Assembly (NCBI RefSeq): GCF_001557325.1
Contig: NZ_LSJS01000251.1
Span: forward strand, 1-32,167
Source: Erythrobacter donghaensis
GTDB taxonomy: Bacteria; Pseudomonadota; Alphaproteobacteria; Sphingomonadales; Sphingomonadaceae
DNA length: 32,167 nucleotides
Direction: 5' to 3'
Each line of letters begins with the position of its first letter. The stretch's first letter is position 1. A program made the position numbers and the translations under genes. Under the pieces are notes generated by a model, which saw only the letters and a program-made list of their open reading frames with translations, made no database searches and had not been told where the DNA came from. Below, in pieces: positions 1 to 8,373 of this stretch.

Positions 1-151
1 CCCGCTCGGCCTCGGCATCGCCTTCGCCGAAGCAGCCGACATGGACGGGTGCGAGGTTCGCCAGCGCCTTGAGCAAGTGGTGCGAGCGGATCCGGTCGCC
101 CCGATCGGGCGGGAAGGGCACGCGGTGGGCGAGGAACAGGATGCCGGGCAT
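1..151 (-). CDS. XrtA-associated glycosyltransferase (TIGR03087-like), N-terminal part only
   Basis: Only the first 50 codons are present; the gene runs off the left edge. The N-terminus reads ILFLAHRVPFPPDRGDRIRS and continues with HHLLKALA, the opening beta strand and substrate-loop region typical of GT4-type glycosyltransferases of the PEP-CTERM/XrtA family TIGR03087. By family knowledge it would add a sugar to the exopolysaccharide repeat unit at the cytoplasmic face of the membrane. The ATG at 151 lies 12 bases after the stop of the FemAB-like gene, so it continues the same minus-strand operon. The family call rests on a short stretch plus the strongly consistent neighbourhood. Confidence 0.72.
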   Translation of the reverse strand, partial: MPGILFLAHRVPFPPDRGDRIRSHHLLKALANLAPVHVGCFGEGDAEAER

Positions 152-163
152 CAGGCCAGCCCC

Positions 164-1225
164 CTAAGCCAACCCACGCGCGATCCACGGCCCCACAGTG
201 TTGGCGATGGGCAGCGGGAGCTTCTTCCAGAGCGCGATCTTGCGGCTGTAGCTCGCGTCGGTGGGGTCGATATTGCGCTGGCGTGCCCCCGGCGCGGTCC
301 ACGCGGCATAGGTCAGCGGCTGCGGCTCGAAGCCCCAGTTCTTCTTGAAGGCGAAGGGCCCGCTGCCGGTCTTGGAGCGGCCGAAATCGAACCGCGCCAT
401 CCCCTTGCGCCGGGCGTGGAGCATCAGCTCGTAATACATCACCTCGTTGGCGCGGGCGGCGCGCGCTGCGAACACGCCGCCGCCCCAGTAGGGCAGCACC
501 GCGCCCACGTGGTAGAAGCTGAGCACACTCGCCAGCGGGGTCTCGCCCTGCCACACGGTGAGGATGTCGCTGCTGTCGGGGAAGGCCTCGATCATCGCCG
601 CAAACAGCCGCTTCGGGAACACCGGCGTGCCGAGATTGCGCACGCTCGCGCTGTAGCAGGCGTAGTGCGCGGCAAGGTCGCCGCGCCCCCGCCCCACGGT
701 GACGCGGTGCCCGAAGCCGAGGCCTTTCCTCACCTCTGCGCGCGCCTTCCTCGGGATCGCGAGGAGTTCGGCCTCGTCATCACCGGCCAATGCGCGTTCG
801 AAACCGCAGTGCTTGTCCGACCAGCTGTCCCAGCCCTCGGGCACCGGGCCGCCGCGCAGCTCGATCCCCGAAAACCCGCCGCTTGCGGCATGGGCCTGCG
901 CTGCGTGCGCAAGTCCGCGCGCCGCTTCCTCGGTTTCGGCGATGATCCCGCCACCCACACCGAAACCGCTCGATACCAGCGCCTTGCCGAACAGCCCCGA
1001 GCGCACCTCCGTGAGCGGGAGCCATCCCGTGACCGTGCCGAGCCGCTCGGCCACCAGCCCGGCGGCGCGCTGGCCCGTGCCTGCCGCGACGCCCAGCAGC
1101 CAGGCCGGGCGGTGGAACAGGCTGCCGCCGTTCTCGGCGACGAAGCCTTCGATCCGGCGTACCTCGCCCGCATCGCGCAGGTCGGGCGCGCGCACGCGGG
1201 TCGCGGCCTTGACCGGGGCGTTCAC
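164..1225 (-). CDS. FemAB-like acyltransferase, XrtA/PEP-CTERM system-associated
   Basis: 353 aa. It belongs to the FemAB/GNAT-fold proteins that accompany exosortase A polysaccharide loci (TIGR03019 type). Visible hallmarks are the mid-protein segment AIPRKARAEVRKGL, the strand SVLSFYHVGAVLPYWGGG, and the C-terminal FDFGRSKTGSGPFAFKKNWG, which is characteristic of this family. Family members are thought to transfer an amino-acyl or acyl group, but the substrate is unknown. The start is a GTG at 1225 that overlaps the TGA of the deacetylase (GTGA), with a GAGGAGG Shine-Dalgarno a few bases upstream. The open frame continues far upstream in the shadow of the deacetylase, but that part is low-complexity Arg-rich and not coding. 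Confidence 0.88.
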   Translation of the reverse strand: MNAPVKAATRVRAPDLRDAGEVRRIEGFVAENGGSLFHRPAWLLGVAAGTGQRAAGLVAERLGTVTGWLPLTEVRSGLFGKALVSSGFGVGGGIIAETEEAARGLAHAAQAHAASGGFSGIELRGGPVPEGWDSWSDKHCGFERALAGDDEAELLAIPRKARAEVRKGLGFGHRVTVGRGRGDLAAHYACYSASVRNLGTPVFPKRLFAAMIEAFPDSSDILTVWQGETPLASVLSFYHVGAVLPYWGGGVFAARAARANEVMYYELMLHARRKGMARFDFGRSKTGSGPFAFKKNWGFEPQPLTYAAWTAPGARQRNIDPTDASYSRKIALWKKLPLPIANTVGPWIARGLA

Positions 1226-2139
1226 GCCGCGGCCTCCTCTTCGGGAGCGGGCAGCACCAGATCGACCGCCCGCGCCGCCTCGCGGTGCGCGATCATGTCC
1301 ATCCGCCCCCAGCGGAATTCGTGCACCAACCCGCGCAGCTTGTCCGCCATCTGCGAAAGGCCCGTGTAATGTCGCAAGCGCGAGCGCAGCGGCGCATGGC
1401 CCACGCGCGGCTGTTCGGGATCGACCTCCCAGGGGTGGAAATAGAACACCGCCGGGCGCTGCTCGCGGCGGTTGACCTGGCGGATCGCCCAGCGCGAGAA
1501 GGCGTAGGGCAGCACCCGGAAGAAGCCCCCGCCCCCCGCCGCAACGCGCCGCCCGCCGAGAATCGCGGTGGTCACCGGGATCTCGATCATCGACGACCAC
1601 GGCAGCGGGCGAAAGGCGAAGCGCGGGGCCTCGGGCCAGCCATAGTGGTCGTGCGCGACCGGCGCGACGCTCGAGGAATAGGCGTAGCCTTGCTCCGCCA
1701 GTTCGGCGAAGGCCCAGGGTGTGCGCTGGTCGATCGAGAAGCTCGGCGCGCGGTAGCCGGTGACGGCAACACCAGCGCAATCCTCGATGATGGCGCGCGC
1801 CTTGCGGATGTCCTCGGCGAACTCCTTGCGAGTGAAGGTGAATACCCGCGCATGGTCATAGCCGTGGCTGGCGATCTCGTGCCCGGCATCGACGATCCGC
1901 CGGATCATATCCGGGTGCCGCCTGGCCACCCAGCCCAGCGTGAAGAAGGTCGCGCTGACATCGGCCTCGGCGAAGAGGTCGATCACGCGGTAGACATTGT
2001 CCTCGACGCGGGTCTTGATCCCGTCCCACTCGCCGCGGGCGATCACGTTCTCGAAGGCGCCGACCTGGAACCAGTCCTCGACATCGACCGACAGGCCGTT
2101 GACGATGGACGTTGCGGCAGCGGGAAAGGGCGCGTTCAT
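1222..2139 (-). CDS. XrtA-associated polysaccharide deacetylase (NodB family, DUF3473)
   Basis: 305 aa, usual length for TIGR03006-type deacetylases. The NodB domain occupies roughly residues 15-230. The metal/catalytic motif is LSVDVEDWF (D19, E21, D22), followed by SHGYDH (H92 and H96, metal-binding pair) and GYRAPSFSI (R130). A C-terminal DUF3473-like extension contains VFYFHPWEVDP and RHYTGLSQM. The family removes N- or O-acetyl groups from the polysaccharide. No signal peptide is visible, as is common for this subgroup. The ATG at 2139 starts 4 bases after the ATPase stop, and the end overlaps the FemAB-like start by 4 bases, so the three are probably translated together. Confidence 0.93.
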   Translation of the reverse strand: MNAPFPAAATSIVNGLSVDVEDWFQVGAFENVIARGEWDGIKTRVEDNVYRVIDLFAEADVSATFFTLGWVARRHPDMIRRIVDAGHEIASHGYDHARVFTFTRKEFAEDIRKARAIIEDCAGVAVTGYRAPSFSIDQRTPWAFAELAEQGYAYSSSVAPVAHDHYGWPEAPRFAFRPLPWSSMIEIPVTTAILGGRRVAAGGGGFFRVLPYAFSRWAIRQVNRREQRPAVFYFHPWEVDPEQPRVGHAPLRSRLRHYTGLSQMADKLRGLVHEFRWGRMDMIAHREAARAVDLVLPAPEEEAAA

Positions 2140-2143
2140 GGCC

Positions 2144-3334
2144 TCACGCGGCCCTGCGCGACGGGTCTTCCTCGAGCCATTCGATCAGCATCGTGAGCAC
2201 GTGGCGGAAGGATTGCTCCTGCTCCTCGAGCCGCGCCTCGATCCGCTCGAGCGCGGCCGAGAGGCGCGCCTCGGCGGCGCGGGCGTCCTCGGGGGCGAGT
2301 GCGTCCCCGGCGGGCTGGCCCATGCCGGCAGCCTGCAACTCGCTGATCGCCGCTTCGAGCTCGGCGGTGCGCGCGTCGCGCTCGGCAAGCAGGGCCGCGA
2401 CTTCGGTCGCCGGCAGGCTGCCCTGCGCCGGGGGAACGGGAGCTGCAACCGGGGCGACCGGAGCGGCGGGCTCGGCCACCGGCGCGCTGCGCAGATCGCT
2501 TGTCCCGCGCGCGCCGCGGCTCTGGTCGGCCGCCATCTCGGCAATGACGTCGCCCAGCATCGCGAGGCCGAGCGTGTCGCGCTCCTCGATCGCGCCGAGC
2601 AACAGGAGCCGGTTCATCACCTGGTTGACCCGGCGCGGAATGCCGCCGGTGTGGTGGTAAAGCGCATCGAGCAGCCCCGGTTCGAAATCGGGGCGCCCCT
2701 GCCATCCGACACAGCCGAGGCGGTGGCGCACATAATGCTCGACCTCGCTCGCATCGAGCGCCTCGAGGTGGTGCGAGGCGATGATCCGCTGGCGCAGCTG
2801 TTCGAGGCCCGGATGCTGAGCGAGCGTCGCGCGGAACTCGGGCTGGCCGAGCAGTAGCGATTGCAGCAGCGGGTGCGAGCCCAGCTGGAAGTTGGAGAGC
2901 ATGCGCAGCTCTTCCAGCGCGGTCAGTTCGAGGTTCTGGCACTCGTCGACCACCAGCAGGCAGCGCCGCCCGGCGCGGGCCTCGTCCTGGAGGAAGCGCT
3001 CGATCACACCCAACGCGGTCGCCTTGTCGTGGCCCTCGACCGGCAGTCCGAAGGCCTGGGCGATCACGTGCACGATCTCGGCCCCGTCGAGCGCCGTGGT
3101 GACGACCTGCGCGGCCGTCAGCGCGGCCGGGTCGATCCGCTCCATCAGGTGTGCGACCAGCGTCGACTTGCCCGCGCCGACCTCGCCGGTGATGACGATG
3201 AAGCCCTCGCCCTGGCTGAGGCCGTAGCCGAGATAGCTCATCGCCTTCTTGTGGCTGACGCTCTCGAAATAGAATTGCGGATCGGGGGTCAGCTGGAAGG
3301 GGCGACCACTGAGACCGTAGAAGTTTTCGTACAT
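2144..3334 (-). CDS. XrtA-associated AAA ATPase (ExeA/GspA-like)
   Basis: 396 aa. The N-terminus MYENFYGLSGRPFQLTPDP is the signature of ExeA-like ATPases in PEP-CTERM loci (TIGR03015). Walker A is GEVGAGKST (residues 50-58) and Walker B is CLLVVDECQNL with D130-E131. The sensor region GQPEFRATL and the segment LRQRIIASHHLEAL follow. After about residue 275 the protein turns Ala/Pro-rich, then has a heptad-like helical tail (about 315-390) likely to form a coiled coil. Its precise role in polymer export or assembly is not known; ExeA relatives remodel the envelope in type II secretion. The start is ATG 3334, 16 bases after the barrel gene; a longer open frame upstream reads into that gene and is rejected. 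Confidence 0.92.
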   Translation of the reverse strand: MYENFYGLSGRPFQLTPDPQFYFESVSHKKAMSYLGYGLSQGEGFIVITGEVGAGKSTLVAHLMERIDPAALTAAQVVTTALDGAEIVHVIAQAFGLPVEGHDKATALGVIERFLQDEARAGRRCLLVVDECQNLELTALEELRMLSNFQLGSHPLLQSLLLGQPEFRATLAQHPGLEQLRQRIIASHHLEALDASEVEHYVRHRLGCVGWQGRPDFEPGLLDALYHHTGGIPRRVNQVMNRLLLLGAIEERDTLGLAMLGDVIAEMAADQSRGARGTSDLRSAPVAEPAAPVAPVAAPVPPAQGSLPATEVAALLAERDARTAELEAAISELQAAGMGQPAGDALAPEDARAAEARLSAALERIEARLEEQEQSFRHVLTMLIEWLEEDPSRRAA

Positions 3335-3350
3335 GGGCTCGCGTGCTCCG

Positions 3351-5006
3351 TCAGAAGTTGTAGCGCAGGCCGACCAGCGCGGTGGCGAAGGCGAAATCCT
3401 CCGCGGTGAACTCGCTGTCGACGTAATCGACGGCAATCGCCGCGCGCCCGGTCAGGCGGCGGGTGATCGACTGGTTGTAGGCGGCCGAGACCCCCGCGGC
3501 GGTGGCATCATTGCCGCCCGCGCCGTCGAACCAGTTGGCATAGGCGTTGGCGGCGATGTTGGCGCTCTCGCCGATCTGGCGCGAGAGGCCGCCGATGACG
3601 TAATAGCTCTCGTCCCTCAGGCCGTTGACGGGCGCGAGGGCGGTGCCGGCTGCGGCGATGAAGGTGCGCCGGTCGTAGCCTGCGCCCAGCGTTGCCGTGG
3701 TGCGGCCCAATTGCCGCTGGTAGGAGGCACTCACCCCGCGCCCGCGGAAGGCGGCGGAGCGCACCGATCCGAGCGAGCCGACGATCGCCTGCCCCTGCGT
3801 GCCGCTCACCAGCCCGCCGAAATCGCCGGTCACCGGATTGCGGATCGCCTCGAAATCGCTGTCGAGCCGCGCAAGGCCGTTGTTGATGACCCCGCCGAAG
3901 CCGCTCACCCCGTCATAGGCCGCGAGCGCGAAGACGCTGCGCTGGTTGGGGACGTAGGTGAAGGTGCCGTAGTAGGTGGTCGAATCGTAGCGTCGGCCCA
4001 CGGCCGCCTGAAGGCTGGTGCGCGAGGACGGGCGCCACAGCACGCCGACGTCCCACAAGAGCCCGTCGACATCGAAGGCGATCCGGCGCGGGGCGGCGGG
4101 ATCGGTGATGAAGCGGCCGTTCTCGTCGCGCTGGGCGACACCGTTGGCATCGCGCACCGCATCGCGGCTGGAAATCTCGACATCCTCGTAACCTGCGCCA
4201 GCGACGATCGCGAGGCTCTGGGTCACGGGCACGGTCACATCGCCGCGCACGTAGAGGTCGCGCACGCGCTGGTCGAGATTGCCGATGTCTTCCTGGAAGC
4301 CTCCGGCGGTGACCGCGAGGCCCACCGGCAGCGGCTCGCCCGGGCGCGTCGCGGCGCGCAGCTGGCCCATGTAGGTGACCGAATCGTCGAAGGTGTCGAC
4401 CGCAGTGCCGCCCTGCGTGACGAGCGCGTTGTCGACCTCGAAGCGGTTGTAGCCGACCCGCGCCACGCCCTCGACGCCGACATCGCCGACGCGGGTGCGC
4501 AGGCTCGGCCCGGCATAGGCGCTGTAGATCCGGCTCTCGGCATCCTCGCGCACCAGCGGGTTGGCGGTGACCGCCCCGCCGCCATCGGCCCGGGTGCGCG
4601 TGGCAAGCAGGCCCGATTCGAAGCTCAGCTTGCCCGGCACCACCGCTATCGTGCTGCGCGCGATGCCGCTGATCGTGTCGGTATCGACCGCGTCGTCCTC
4701 ATAGGCGATGTTGCGTTCATAGCGCAGCGAGAGCGCCGCGCCGCTGTTGCGACCCTGGACATTGATGTCGACCCCGGCAGCGACCTGCGTGAAGGTCACC
4801 ACGTCATTGCCCGGGCTCAGTTCGGCCGAGACGACCTGGCTGACCTCGATATAGGGCTGGACCGCGCGGTTGGCGCGCTCGGTCGAACCGTCGCCGCCCT
4901 GCCCTTGCCCCTGGGCCTGAGCGAAGGCGGGCGCGGCCGCGGCCGCGGCAAAGCCGACGGTCAGCAGAAAGCGGGCGAGGATGCGGGTGCCGGCACGCAT
5001 GGTCAT
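3351..5006 (-). CDS. XrtA-associated outer-membrane beta-barrel (TIGR03016-like)
   Basis: 551 aa. A signal peptide is clear: MTMRAGTRILARF, then a hydrophobic Leu/Ala core ending APAFA before QAQGQGQGG. The mature part is built of alternating hydrophobic/polar strands rich in Tyr, Gly and Asp, and ends in LVGLRYNF with the C-terminal Phe typical of BamA-inserted barrels. Position between the tyrosine kinase and the ATPase matches the TIGR03016 PEP-CTERM outer-membrane family, probably a structural or secretion channel for the polymer. The ATG at 5006 overlaps the kinase stop (ATGA), with GAAGG upstream. A second in-frame ATG two codons later (5000) is possible. The longer open frame to 5567 lies inside the kinase gene and is not coding. 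Confidence 0.87.
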   Translation of the reverse strand: MTMRAGTRILARFLLTVGFAAAAAAPAFAQAQGQGQGGDGSTERANRAVQPYIEVSQVVSAELSPGNDVVTFTQVAAGVDINVQGRNSGAALSLRYERNIAYEDDAVDTDTISGIARSTIAVVPGKLSFESGLLATRTRADGGGAVTANPLVREDAESRIYSAYAGPSLRTRVGDVGVEGVARVGYNRFEVDNALVTQGGTAVDTFDDSVTYMGQLRAATRPGEPLPVGLAVTAGGFQEDIGNLDQRVRDLYVRGDVTVPVTQSLAIVAGAGYEDVEISSRDAVRDANGVAQRDENGRFITDPAAPRRIAFDVDGLLWDVGVLWRPSSRTSLQAAVGRRYDSTTYYGTFTYVPNQRSVFALAAYDGVSGFGGVINNGLARLDSDFEAIRNPVTGDFGGLVSGTQGQAIVGSLGSVRSAAFRGRGVSASYQRQLGRTTATLGAGYDRRTFIAAAGTALAPVNGLRDESYYVIGGLSRQIGESANIAANAYANWFDGAGGNDATAAGVSAAYNQSITRRLTGRAAIAVDYVDSEFTAEDFAFATALVGLRYNF

Positions 5007-5974
5007 TTTCCCTTCGCGCCATAGTAGGAGCCGAAGCGCCGCCCCGAGGGGCTGTAGCGCGCGGCGTTGAGCAGCAGTTTGATGTCGCCGCATGCCGAAA
5101 GCAGCTGCTGCGCGTCCTCGAGCGCAGCGCGGCTGGTCTCGTCGGCGCGCACCACCAGCAGCGCCTGTCCGACATGCTTGGCGAGCTCGGCGGCGGGCGA
5201 TGCGGCGAGTGCGGGCGGGGTGTCGAAGATCAGGATCCGGTCGGGCGCGCCCTCGGTCAGTCGGCCCAGCACTTCGGCCGTGCGCGCGCTGGCAAGATAT
5301 TCCGCATCGCGCGCGGTGGCGTGGCCTGCGGGCAGGATGAACAGGCCCGCGATATCGGTGCGGATCACGAGGCTCTCGGGCAGGATCGCCGGATCGGCGA
5401 GCGCGTCCATCAGGCCCTCCCCGGCCGCGATCCCGAGGCGCTCGGTGATGCTGGGCTGGACCACATCGGCATCGACCAGCAGCACCTCGAGGCCGCGCTC
5501 TGCGGCGAGCGCGATTGCGAGGTTGGTGGCGCAATAGGTCTTGCCCTCGCCCGAATGGGGCGAACACACGAGGATGCGGCGGGCGAGCGGCGAGCCGCCG
5601 GTGCGCGCATCGGCGAGGAGTTCGCGCTTGACGATCCGGAACTCCTCCAGAAGCCCGGTGACGGGGTCCTCGGGCACGATCAGCCCGCCATCGCGCAGAT
5701 GCGTGCGGTCGATATGCGCAGACGGTCCGCAGAAGGCCACCGCGCGCGGCGGCGGCGGCGCGGCGGGTTCGGGTGCGGCTTGCGGCGCAGTCGGCTGCGG
5801 CTGCACCTGCGGCTCGGGAGCCGGAGCCGGACGACGCAGCGCTTGCGGCACCGGCGCAACCGGGGGAAGCTTGATCCCGTTCCCGCGCGGATCGAGCCCG
5901 AAGGCCGCATCCGCGCGTTCGAACAGCGATGCCGGCCTTGCGCCCTCGCGATTGATCTTGCCCTGATCGGTCAT
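5003..5974 (-). CDS. XrtA-associated bacterial tyrosine autokinase (BY-kinase, CpsD/CapB-like)
   Basis: 323 aa. After a Pro/Ala-rich linker (about 38-78) comes a P-loop kinase of the BY-kinase family (TIGR03018 type). Walker A is SPHSGEGKT (138-146), Walker A' is VLLVDAD (164-170) and Walker B is ILIFDTPP (247-254). BY-kinases work with the Wzz/GNVR membrane protein to set polymer length through cycles of autophosphorylation; here the GNVR partner is encoded directly upstream, 16 bases away. The C-terminus carries only one Tyr pair (Y317-Y318) instead of the longer Tyr cluster of Wzc-type kinases. No membrane segment is present, so it is a cytoplasmic, split-type kinase. Confidence 0.92.
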   Translation of the reverse strand: MTDQGKINREGARPASLFERADAAFGLDPRGNGIKLPPVAPVPQALRRPAPAPEPQVQPQPTAPQAAPEPAAPPPPRAVAFCGPSAHIDRTHLRDGGLIVPEDPVTGLLEEFRIVKRELLADARTGGSPLARRILVCSPHSGEGKTYCATNLAIALAAERGLEVLLVDADVVQPSITERLGIAAGEGLMDALADPAILPESLVIRTDIAGLFILPAGHATARDAEYLASARTAEVLGRLTEGAPDRILIFDTPPALAASPAAELAKHVGQALLVVRADETSRAALEDAQQLLSACGDIKLLLNAARYSPSGRRFGSYYGAKGK

Positions 5975-5990
5975 GTCCCTCGCCCCGTCC

Positions 5991-7511
5991 TCAGGCCACC
6001 CCGCCGATCGAGACGAACTCGATCGCGAGCAAAATCACGAACATCGCAGCCAGACCTCCGCAGGCCCCGGCAAACTGCTTCAAGCGCTTCGCCTCGATCG
6101 CGCGCGCGGCTTCCGAGACGGTCAGCGAGATCGCGCCGATCACCGGAAGATCGAAGCTGCGCTCGAGCTTCTGCGGGGTCGCGAAGCTCGATTTGAGCTG
6201 GCCCATCGCATAGGCGACAGCCACGCCCGCCCCGATCCCGACGATCAGCACGCCCAGCAGCAGCAGCGGGCGGTTGGGGGCGGCGGGGCTCTGCGGCACG
6301 CCGGGCTGCTGGATGATGTCGAACCGGAACTGGCTCGCCTTGTCCTCTACCTTGCCGCGGGTCTTCAGCGCCTCGCGGTCCTGCAGGAGCTTCTCGTAGT
6401 TCTGGCGCAGCACGTCGTAATCGCGGCTGATGCGGTTGGCCTCGGCGGCAACCGCGGGCTCGCTCGCCTGGCTCGCCATCAGCGCTGCAAAATTGCTCTG
6501 GAGCGCCGCGCGGCGGGCCTGGAGCGCCTCGACGCTCGCCTGCCGCTCGCTCCTGATCGCGACCAGCGAGGCATAGGCGGGATTGGGCGCGCCGCCCGCA
6601 TCCTCGCCCGCAGCCGCCGCTTGCCGCGCGAGGATCGCGACCTGCTTGGTGGTCGAGACGACATCGGGGTGGCTGTCGGTCAGCCCGCGTGCGCGCAGTT
6701 CGGCAAGCTGGGTCTGGGCCTGCAGCAGCGCGGCGCGCGGCCCGGTCGCATCGCGTCCGCCCGCAACCGTGCGCGGCGTGGAGGAAATCTGCCCCGAGAT
6801 CGCCGCGAGCCCGCTCTGCGCAGCAGCAAGATCGGCCTCGACATTGCGCAGCTCGGCGCGCGCGTCCTGCACCTTCTTCGACAGGCTGTCCGAGCCGCCG
6901 ACCAGATCGGGATATTGCGATTCGAAGGCGAGGCGGCGCTGTTCGGCCTGTTCGAGCTCGGCCTTGCGTTCCTGCAACTGGCGATCGAGATCGCCGATCG
7001 CGGTGCTGATCCCGGTGCGGCTGCCGATGACATATTCCTCGCGCAGGATGTCGAGCAGTTTCTGCACGACATCGCGCGCCAGCACGGCGTTCTCGGCATC
7101 GGAGAATTCGCTGCGCCCGATCTCGGCGGTGATCTGGAACAGGTTGTCCTGCTCGGAGGTCACCTTGACCTTCTTCTCGAGCACCGCGACCGCCGCGTCG
7201 AGCGCGCCGCGCTCGGTGATGCCCTCGCCGAGCCTCGTGGTGGTGATGACCTTCTCGAGGTTCTTGGCGCTCGAGAGGGTCTGGCGCACCCGCATGATCT
7301 CTTCCTTGCCGTCACCGGCAATGCCGAGCTGCTTGGAGAGCACGTCCTCGACGTCGACATAGATGCGCGCCTTGCTCTCGTAGGCATTGGGGATCATGCT
7401 GACCACCAGCCACCCGAGCAGGCACACGCCCCACGCCACCGCGATCGCGATCCAGCGCCGGTGCCAGACCGACCACAGCGCCGCGCGCAGTTCGTCGAAA
7501 ATTTCGCTCAT
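5991..7511 (-). CDS. XrtA system polysaccharide chain-length determinant (Wzz/GNVR family)
   Basis: 506 aa. N-terminal Wzz domain with a first membrane helix (about residues 20-42, WIAIAVAWGVCLLGWLVV), then YESKARIYVDVEDVLSKQL. A long periplasmic region of heptad-like helices (about 170-400) follows, then a GNVR-type segment and membrane helices near the C-terminus (PLLLLGVLIVGIGAGVAV and a last one around AAMFVILLAIEFVSIGG). It is the co-polymerase that, with the BY-kinase downstream and the export lipoprotein upstream, controls length and passage of the polymer. MSEIFDEL at 7511 was chosen as the start because the upstream 26 codons overlap the export gene and are low complexity. The gap to the export gene stop is 13 bases. 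Confidence 0.92.
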   Translation of the reverse strand: MSEIFDELRAALWSVWHRRWIAIAVAWGVCLLGWLVVSMIPNAYESKARIYVDVEDVLSKQLGIAGDGKEEIMRVRQTLSSAKNLEKVITTTRLGEGITERGALDAAVAVLEKKVKVTSEQDNLFQITAEIGRSEFSDAENAVLARDVVQKLLDILREEYVIGSRTGISTAIGDLDRQLQERKAELEQAEQRRLAFESQYPDLVGGSDSLSKKVQDARAELRNVEADLAAAQSGLAAISGQISSTPRTVAGGRDATGPRAALLQAQTQLAELRARGLTDSHPDVVSTTKQVAILARQAAAAGEDAGGAPNPAYASLVAIRSERQASVEALQARRAALQSNFAALMASQASEPAVAAEANRISRDYDVLRQNYEKLLQDREALKTRGKVEDKASQFRFDIIQQPGVPQSPAAPNRPLLLLGVLIVGIGAGVAVAYAMGQLKSSFATPQKLERSFDLPVIGAISLTVSEAARAIEAKRLKQFAGACGGLAAMFVILLAIEFVSIGGVA

Positions 7512-7524
7512 CCCTCGGCGCGCC

Positions 7525-8166
7525 TCAGAACCGGCTCTCGGGGATGATGATGGTGTCGCCGGGCTTGAGCATGACGTTGGCAGTGGCATCGCCCTTGCGG
7601 ATCAGGTCGGCGAGGCGCAGGCGGTATTCGGTCTGCGTGCCCCGCTCGCGGTCGAGCCGGATCAGCTTGGCGCGGTTGCCGGCGGCGAATTCGCCGAGCC
7701 CGCCGACCGCGATCATTGCGTCGAGTGCGGTCATGTTGGCGCGGTAGGGCAGCGATGCGGGCTGCGGCGTCGCGCCGATGATGCGCACCTGCTGGGTGAA
7801 GTTGCCCTCGGGGGTGTTGACGATCACCGAGACGATCGGCTGCTCGATATATTTCGACAGCTCGCCCGCGATGTAGTCCTGGAGCTCGGTCGCGGTCTTG
7901 CCCACCGCCGGGATGTCCTGCACCAGCGGGATGGTGAGCCGCCCGTCGGGGCGCACGCGGACCTTGTCGGCGCTGAGTTCGGGGTTGCGCCAGACGTGGA
8001 TGGTGATCTCGTCGAGCGGCCCGATGGTGTATTCCTCGCTCGGCACCACACTGCCATCGCCGTAGCTCGCGGGCGGAAGCTCCTTCCCGCCGCTCGCGCA
8101 GGCGGCAAGCAGGGCCGCCAGAAAGCCGATGGCCGCAAGGCGCTTGAGGTCGGAAAGCTGGGACAT
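7525..8166 (-). CDS. Polysaccharide export outer-membrane lipoprotein (Wza/BexD-like, XrtA type)
   Basis: 213 aa. The signal peptide ends in a lipobox LAAC with the acylated Cys at residue 23. A Poly_export domain follows (YTIGPLDEITIHVWRNPELS, then VRPDGRLTIPLVQDIPAVGKT), then a SLBB-like beta-grasp repeat (QVRIIGATPQPASLPYRANMTALDAMIAVGG) and the closing LKPGDTIIIPESRF. The length fits the short TIGR03027 export proteins that lack the C-terminal amphipathic helix of Wza. It forms the periplasmic/outer-membrane conduit for the polymer. The ATG at 8166 is preceded by AAGGA about 10 bases upstream; the frame extends to 8235 but those residues do not look like a signal peptide. Confidence 0.93.
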   Translation of the reverse strand: MSQLSDLKRLAAIGFLAALLAACASGGKELPPASYGDGSVVPSEEYTIGPLDEITIHVWRNPELSADKVRVRPDGRLTIPLVQDIPAVGKTATELQDYIAGELSKYIEQPIVSVIVNTPEGNFTQQVRIIGATPQPASLPYRANMTALDAMIAVGGLGEFAAGNRAKLIRLDRERGTQTEYRLRLADLIRKGDATANVMLKPGDTIIIPESRF

Positions 8167-8373
8167 GGGTCGTGGATCCTTGGCCAAGGCCGGGCGCACC
8201 GCCCACGCGCAGGAGCGACCTGCGACACGGAGCACCCGGAACGTCGGGGTTGTTTTGGCCGGAAATGGTGAAGATAAGATTAGTTATACAGCGCCGAAGT
8301 GGGCCCTATCCCGGATCGGGACAGCGCCCGGACGGGCCTTAACGCGCGCGGTTAACGGCGCGCCGAGCCGAGC
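8167..8373. other. Intergenic segment with short palindromes, upstream of the export operon
   Basis: 207 bases between the decarboxylase stop and the export lipoprotein start, the longest gap inside the XrtA locus. It contains a locally AT-rich patch at 8268-8290 with a minus-strand TATAAC (8283-8288) but no convincing -35 at the right distance. It also holds three small inverted repeats: TCCCG-GAT-CGGGA (8309-8321), GCCCG-GA-CGGGC (about 8325-8336) and TTAAC-N7-GTTAA (8339-8355). The likely roles are a separate promoter or processing point for the export/assembly genes. No coding frame with protein-like composition was seen. Confidence 0.45.

Noticed and set aside
41..1369. Long plus-strand frame opposite the FemAB-like gene
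   Set aside because: GC-rich shadow frame, rich in Arg, Ala, Gly and Pro, antisense to two clearly recognised genes.
3333..5024. 563-codon plus-strand frame opposite the outer-membrane barrel gene
   Set aside because: Antisense shadow of a gene with a signal peptide and barrel pattern; no motif in the shadow.
1..8166. Presence of exosortase XrtA or a PEP-CTERM substrate inside the window
   Set aside because: No multi-membrane-helix exosortase frame and no protein ending in a PEP motif, membrane helix and basic tail was found; they may lie beyond the left edge.
8339..8355. TTAAC-N7-GTTAA as a CtrA binding site
   Set aside because: The two TTAA words are 9 bases apart rather than the 7 expected for the full CtrA motif, so only a generic inverted repeat was recorded.
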